Below are positions 58,951 to 64,000 of a stretch of DNA of 64,000 nt, piece after piece. The notes beneath the pieces are model-generated. The model did no database searches, was not told where the DNA came from, and worked only from the letters and a program-made list of their open reading frames with translations. Numbering within the stretch: the stretch's first letter is position 1; every line of letters begins with the position of its first letter. The translations under genes and the position numbers were made by a program. The stretch covers positions 8,990,001 to 9,054,000 of the forward strand of contig NC_134825.1 of NCBI RefSeq assembly GCF_004210375.1, given 5' to 3'. Source of the stretch: Tachypleus tridentatus (lineage: Eukaryota; Arthropoda; Merostomata; Xiphosura; Limulidae).

Positions 58951-61168
58951 GGAAGGATAGGATAGGGAATATTGGAGGATGGTGAAAAAAAAACACACAA
59001 AATTGGGGAACTAGAAGGCAAGGAGCTCAATCCCCAAGCAGGCCAAACAGATCCCAAATACAGGGAACATGGAAAGGAACAGAATTGTCCCTGCAAGCCA
59101 GGACAGATAAAAGCATCACAAATGGGAAGGGCACAAGGCATTTGGGTGTGAGAGGTGAGCTTTTGGAAATAGGAATCAGGGTAAACCAGAATATCAAGCA
59201 AAAATGAAAGACAAGGTAAAACTCAAGAACTGGGCTAATGGAGTAAAGAGCAAACAATATTAAAGAACACACATGAAAAAAAAAAGGAAAAGAACAAACG
59301 TGAGATATGAAAACATTATAAAGTAATTCATATAACAGTAAGACACTAACCTAAAACAAATCAAATTAAATATATAATCAAGTAGATCTTTCCTAACTGC
59401 AGAGATAGAACTTTGGCTGATGGGACAAGTGAAGTAGACCCAGTAATCATGCAATAATCCACAACACTTAAAAACAGCTGCAGCATTCCCAAAAGTTAAC
59501 AAGCTTGCAGAAGCCAGAGTAGAAATAAGGCCTGTTTGTGTAATAACAGAACTAAGTACAAGTCATCATCATTTAAGAATTCATTACCCAAAATTAAAGT
59601 TTTTGAAAGAAAAGCGTAAGTTCCATTAACAAATGTAAATCTCACTCTGAACTCAGATGAGAAAACTTTAACATATATATTTAAAGCAATGCTGAGGAAA
59701 AGAATGAAGTTAGCATGAGTGTAAGAGTATAGGCAGAGTTATTGTGTATGGAGGCTGTGTCACCTTCCTACTGGTGGAGGGCTTTTGTCACATGATGACA
59801 TCTTTGTGCCCCAGTGAAGTTCACATCAAGAACACGAATGTAAGGAAGAATTCATTTCTGTGTCAGAAGGAGAGTTATGTCAGGTAAAATGCTCTAAGTT
59901 AGTTCCATTTGAAATGCATCTTTAATTATATAGTATGCTAACAAGTTATTCTAAGACACACACTAGCATATATTTCCCAAGTTAGAACAACTGGGTGATA
60001 AATTAGCAAATTTTAATTTGGAAATCAGAAGATATGGTTTATTTCAGGTAAAATTTTCTTAATGTTTGATATATTCAATCTGAACAATAACTTATGTAAC
60101 ATATTTACTAAACACTCAGGCTAGGAACCCTAAGGTTCAGGCAGACATATTCAGCAAACACACTGTGTATTTACTACATAGTGACATGCTAGTGGTTTGG
60201 TGACATCCCAATAATACTTAGTAATAACATAACTTTATAACTTTGCCATTATGTGGTAACTTTGCATTTTATTCACATAGTCAGAATGTAACTTTACAAC
60301 ATAAAGCTGGTGTTATGAGGTAGCAATAACATGAAAATATTACATAGCATATGAAAAGCAGAATAGTACATCACTTGGTAGTGTAATTCATAGAGTATTA
60401 TGTATTCCACATGTAGTATTTCTTTTTGGTGTTTAAATACCAGTTTGGTACATCTAATGTCACATTCAAATACAAATATTATAACTCGTGTAAAATATTA
60501 TTTTTCATTTAAAAATTAACTGTAATTTACTTGTCTACATCTGATGTAAGCTATGTAAATAGTTTAATTCAAAAGTTTTATGACACTTAGTTGTAAGCAA
60601 AAACAAAATAAGATTTATCAAGTAGTTTCAGGTAAGTCTTACCTTACATTCATGTATTAGGCCTAATGCTTAGACTACAAATAGGCCAACTATTACTTGA
60701 ATAATTGGGTTTCCAAGGAGTATGGTCTTCACAATAAATGACTACATACTTATTTCTAATGCTATTAATGACATGGTACTGATTCATCATGTGATTGTTT
60801 ATATTTATGTATTTCAGAGAAAAAATCTGTAACATAGTTTGTAGTCACACCAATAGGAAGAAAAAGCAGTTTCACTAACATAAATAGACCTTAACAAAAT
60901 AAACCTTTACTGAACCAGTTAAAGAAAAAATCTCAAAGCTTTACAAAAATAAATGATACAAGTCAATATAAAATTCTTATCACTTTACACTTGTACTTTT
61001 AAGGTTTCAACAAGCATACAGACACTTAAAATTGAAACTGCCATGTTCAAGAAAATAAGCTTATATATAATATTAATTAAAATTTATGGCATCAAGTTGT
61101 CACATTTAGCAGACCAGTTCTATTTTTGGTAGCCTGGAGTGACCAGATCACCAGTTAAAGGATAAATA
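58951..61168. other. Stretch between the 102-bp repeat and the Tc1-like element, nothing secure
   Basis: GC-richer patches at 58940-59200 and 59740-59860 have no supported exon. Overlapping minus-strand frames at 58884-59502 are Ser/Pro/Phe/Leu-rich with no motif. Confidence 0.35.
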
Positions 61169-62319
61169 ATATACTCTTCAAAAACAAAATGCAAAAGGCA
61201 AAATTTGAGACAAATTGTTAACAAGTTTATTCCAGGTAGTTCTGTATGACATGTGTGAAACTTTGCACATTCACTGCTGAACATCCAAAGTCTGAAAAGG
61301 CGAAGTCCACGCTCACTAGTTGAAGTTTAACGTCACTCAACGTCAATAACGAGTATGCCCCCCGTGAGCATCAATAACTGCTTGGCATCTCCTGCCCATG
61401 GAAGTGATGAGATGACGAATCACATCCTGTGGAATGGCTGCAAAGCTGCTGCAAGCTGAGGTAGAGTCCGAGGTTGAGATTGTCATCGTCGCAGACGTCG
61501 GTCCAACTCGTCCCAAAGATGTCCGATAGGGTTTAAATCTGGTGATCTGGAGGGCCAGAGAAGAACGTTGATGTTGTGGTGTCTCAAGAAGACAGTGGTG
61601 AGTCAGGCTGTGTGAGGACGGGCGTTGTCATGTTGAAAAACGTTGTTGACATTCACCATGATGGGTTGCACATGGGGCCTAAGAATTTCGTCGACAGTTG
61701 CGTACGGTCTGATCGGAAATCCTACGCAGCCCTGGTATGGTTGAGGCAGTAGACGTCGCAGTGGTGGTCCTATCCCGAAGGTGACGTAACCGGATGTAGG
61801 GATCTTGTGCGGGCGTGGTCACACGAGGTCTGCCAGATCGTGGACGGTCACGAGTTGATCCATGTTGTTGGTGACAATTCCATAGCCTTGTGATGGTGCT
61901 TGGGTGGACATTCACAGCTCTGGCAACATCTGATCGAGATTCACCTGCTTCCAAGCGACCAATGGTGTTGTTGCGTTGTGCTTCAGTCAGTCTTGGCTTA
62001 ACTGTATTGCGTGTCATTGGCTTAATACTGAGCTATGGAAACCGAAAACCCGTCACTTTTATAGGGATTTTGCACATGTTGCACTTGCAAAACAAGCAGA
62101 TCTCTCAAACAAATTTATTGGACACGAATGCGTTTTGGCGAAAAATCCATTGTTTTCCTCCGTTTTCAAAGTGCACAACTTTTATTGTCATTTTGGTCTG
62201 ACAATCAGTGCCTTAACACGTGTAACATCACATACTCTGAGCTTGTAACGTTATTACATATATTTCTCTTTAAGATAAAAAAAATATCCCTTTTGTGTTT
62301 CTTTTTTTGAAGAGTATAT
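61169..62319 (-). mobile_element. Tc1-like DNA transposon, internally deleted
   Basis: Left end ATATACTCTTCAAAAA and right end (inverted) ATATACTCTTCAAAAAAA form TIRs of roughly 30 bp with a further CAAAAGG block. Both are bounded by TA, the Tc1/mariner target. The element is about 1.15 kb and holds a minus-strand transposase pseudogene lacking the central part of the catalytic domain. Confidence 0.9.
61343..62017 (-). pseudogene. Tc1-like transposase, central catalytic region deleted
   Basis: From 62017, MTRNTVKPRLTEAQRNNTIG, LEAGESRSDVARAVNVHPST and ITRLWNCHQQHGSTRDRPRS form the helix-turn-helix DNA-binding region, with GRPRVTT (AT-hook-like) after it. At about 61690 the frame breaks and, in another frame, DEILRPHVQPIMVNVNNVF appears. 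FQHDNARPHTA follows (the second catalytic Asp region of the DDE domain), then a stop, then WPSRSPDLNPIGHLWDELD. After one more frame change, IRHLITSMGRRCQAVIDAH leads to the stop near 61343. Family transposases are about 340 residues; here roughly 110-130 central residues, including the first Asp, are missing. Confidence 0.9.
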
Positions 62320-62670
62320 TATGTTAATTGGGCAGCTACTGTCCCTCATTATACATTCTTCTGTTAGATTACCGGTGGCAACTCCTAACGAGACTGGATG
62401 AATTCTTCAGCAGAAAAAAAACAATCTCACAGAACTTTTACAACAACTTGTCAGTAAAGGGAGAGCAGTTTCACAAGTCCAAGCATAAGAGGTGGAAGTA
62501 GTGGAGGGCATGTAAGAGTAACCAATGGATACATAGGAAGACCTGCACTAAGCCAGAAAAACAACTAATAATTAAGTCCGATAATGAATAGTTATTTTTT
62601 TCATTCATACTTCTTATAATGAATATAAATATTTTAGACATGTCAAATGTATGCCAATTTGTACATGTAA

Positions 62671-62828
62671 TCAAGCGTCCATCTGATCAAATATGTCCTG
62701 AGTGCCTTTAGAAGGAATGATGTTGGGAACTTCGTAAGAATGTTTAAGAAGCTGAGAATTTTCCATCTGTGATTCAGCTTCAACATTAAGACCACAAAGA
62801 ACAAGCAAACATTCCAAGACCTTGGTAA
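62671..62828 (-). CDS. Terminal exon of an unrecognised protein
   Basis: On the minus strand an acceptor ACCATAG at 62829 is followed by two bases and 51 codons plus TGA at 62671. The peptide TKVLECLLVLCGLNVEAESQ, MENSQLLKHSYEVPN, IIPSKGTQDIFDQMDA has balanced, protein-like composition. Its first part is an amphipathic Leu-rich helix like those in helical-repeat proteins, but no family is recognised. The split codon completes exactly with the exon at 63170-63228. The Tc1-like element would lie in its 3' flank or 3' UTR. Confidence 0.5.
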
Positions 62829-63169
62829 CTATGGTAATTAAAATACAATGAATATAATTTAGCCAAACTTTAAATGCATTCAAGACAAAAGTAACATAAA
62901 AAACACAATAACATCACTGGTAAAGCATGTAGCAACTTTGTCTTAGCTACATACTGCATGAAACAAAATATTCAGTTTTGGTATAAACTTAGGTGCAACT
63001 TTATTTGTACAGCAGATGTTTGTAATGATAAATTTAATCAACACTGTTTTAACACAATAATATTATAGTCCTTGTAAGAAAAATGAAAGATACAAATCCT
63101 ATACTTTTTAATTTCTGATTTTGTTGATAGCTGTACTGGTCAGTCAAAATGAATGTCTTTTACATTTAC

Positions 63170-63228
63170 AGGCACGGGCCACTTTGACATCTTCCAGAAG
63201 ACTCAAACTCCAATCGGATTCAGATGAA
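63170..63228 (-). CDS. Penultimate exon of the same unrecognised protein
   Basis: 59 bp between acceptor TTTTGTCTCAG and donor T|GTAAATG on the minus strand. It carries 19 full codons, SSESDWSLSLLEDVKVARA, plus one split base at each end. The trailing base and the first two of the next exon make a Phe codon, giving VARA-F-TKVLECLLVLCG across the junction. The plus strand also has a possible acceptor here (CATTTACAG at 63171), but no matching donor. Phase agreement favours the minus strand. The gene continues beyond 64000. Confidence 0.45.
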
Positions 63229-63249
63229 CTGAGACAAAATATCAGAGTG

Positions 63250-64000
63250 ACATTATACCAAAAGGGTGTGCAATTTACTTTTATAATGTCATATAAAAAA
63301 AATATAAATTTGTTTTTGTAATATTGTACCAGAAAATGTGTAATTTTTGTAATGTTATATCAAGAAAGTGTGTAATTTATTTTTGTAATGTCATATAAAA
63401 AAATGTATAATTCGTTTTGTAATACTGTATCCAAAAATATAAAATTTATTTATGTTATGTTGTATACAAAAATATGTGTGATTTATTTTTGTAATATCAT
63501 ATCAAAAATGTATAATTTGCTTTTGTAATATTGTACAAAAAAAATGTACAATTTGTTGTTGTAATATTATATAAAAAAGTGTGTAATTTATTTTTATAAT
63601 ATCCTATAAAAAATGTATAATTTGTTTTTGTAATACTGTATCAGAAAATGTGTAATTTCTTTTTGTAATGTTATATCAAACAAGTGTAATTTATTTTTGT
63701 AATGTAATATAAAAATGTATAATTGTTTTTTGTAATGCCATATAAAATATGTATAATTGGTTTTTGTAATGTATAAAAAATGTAAAATTTGTGTAATGTG
63801 ATATAAAAAAGTGTGTAATTTATTTTATGCCATAAAAAAATTGTTTCTGTAATATTATATCAGAAAATGCATAATTTATTTTCGTAATATTGTATCAAAA
63901 AGTCTAATTTGTTTTTGTAATATTGTATCAAAAAATCTAATTTGTTTTTGTAATATTGTATCAAAAAATGTGTATTTTGCTTTTGTGATATTGTATCAAA
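63250..64000. repeat. AT-rich minisatellite, unit about 33-37 bp, about 21 copies, reaching the window end
   Basis: The unit is TGTGTAATTTATTTTTGTAA plus TGTTATATCAAAAAA with many small changes. It begins about 20 bp from the acceptor of the 63170-63228 exon and fills the visible part of that intron. Confidence 0.9.

Noticed and set aside
63121-63321. Plus-strand exon starting after CATTTACAG at 63172
   Set aside because: The acceptor looks fair, but there is no donor or convincing stop context, while the minus-strand exon has both borders and matches the phase of its neighbour.
1-64000. A prokaryotic-style multi-gene system or novel defence island
   Set aside because: No dense co-oriented genes, ribosome binding sites or operon spacing are present; all structure seen is eukaryotic genes plus repeats.

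Overview
The window is AT-rich eukaryotic DNA dominated by repeats, with few and short coding exons separated by long introns. Intron-exon structure with canonical GT/AG sites, a Pol III tRNA gene, dozens of tRNA-derived SINEs, a Penelope-like element, a Tc1-like transposon and minisatellites in nearly every intergenic stretch all indicate an invertebrate animal. From memory, the SINE sequences resemble those of horseshoe crabs (Xiphosura); I could not run a search, so read this as an arthropod, probably chelicerate, genome, with horseshoe crab as the leading guess.

The one confidently named protein-coding gene is a cytosolic 5'-nucleotidase III (NT5C3-type) on the minus strand. Its last five coding exons lie at 57067-52226, splice in phase and give 213 residues ending in a natural stop. 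The 5' exons with the nucleophile motif were not found. Further right, two exons (63228-63170 and 62828-62671) splice in phase into the C-terminus of an unrecognised minus-strand protein. Weaker coding candidates are a signal-peptide-like first exon (35296-35191, minus), a 96-codon ATG-less open frame in a GC-rich island (5103-5393, plus) and a 12-codon possible first exon (8233-8268, plus). A tRNA-Phe(GAA) gene is at 41588-41516.

Mobile DNA by region. 1-17 kb: minisatellites with units of 83, 56, 40, 56, about 30, 49 and 27 bp, interspersed with two SINE families, including one SINE nested inside another (12.3-12.85 kb). 17.5-21.3 kb: remnant of a gypsy-like LTR retrotransposon (minus strand) between LTR-like repeats, one split by a young SINE with a perfect target-site duplication. 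22.4 kb: solo Penelope terminal-repeat fragment with a hammerhead-like motif. 25-31 kb: 39-bp minisatellite and a 1.7-kb array of 25-bp units. 33.3 and 37.8 kb: two copies of a dispersed 213-bp repeat. 43.3 kb: 204-bp MITE-like element with about 43-bp inverted ends. 45.2-46.3 kb: truncated Penelope-like element with a GIY-YIG C-terminus between inverted terminal repeats. 52.6 kb: a TTAA-flanked MITE inside an NT5C3 intron. 61.2-62.3 kb: internally deleted Tc1-like transposon. 63.25-64 kb: AT-rich minisatellite running off the window.

I saw no prokaryotic-type operon, CRISPR array, defence system or other multi-gene module. The most interesting structure is the recombination between repeats and function: a minisatellite that appears to have copied an NT5C3 splice acceptor, one whose unit contains the end of a SINE, and three copies of a hammerhead-like Penelope terminal module.
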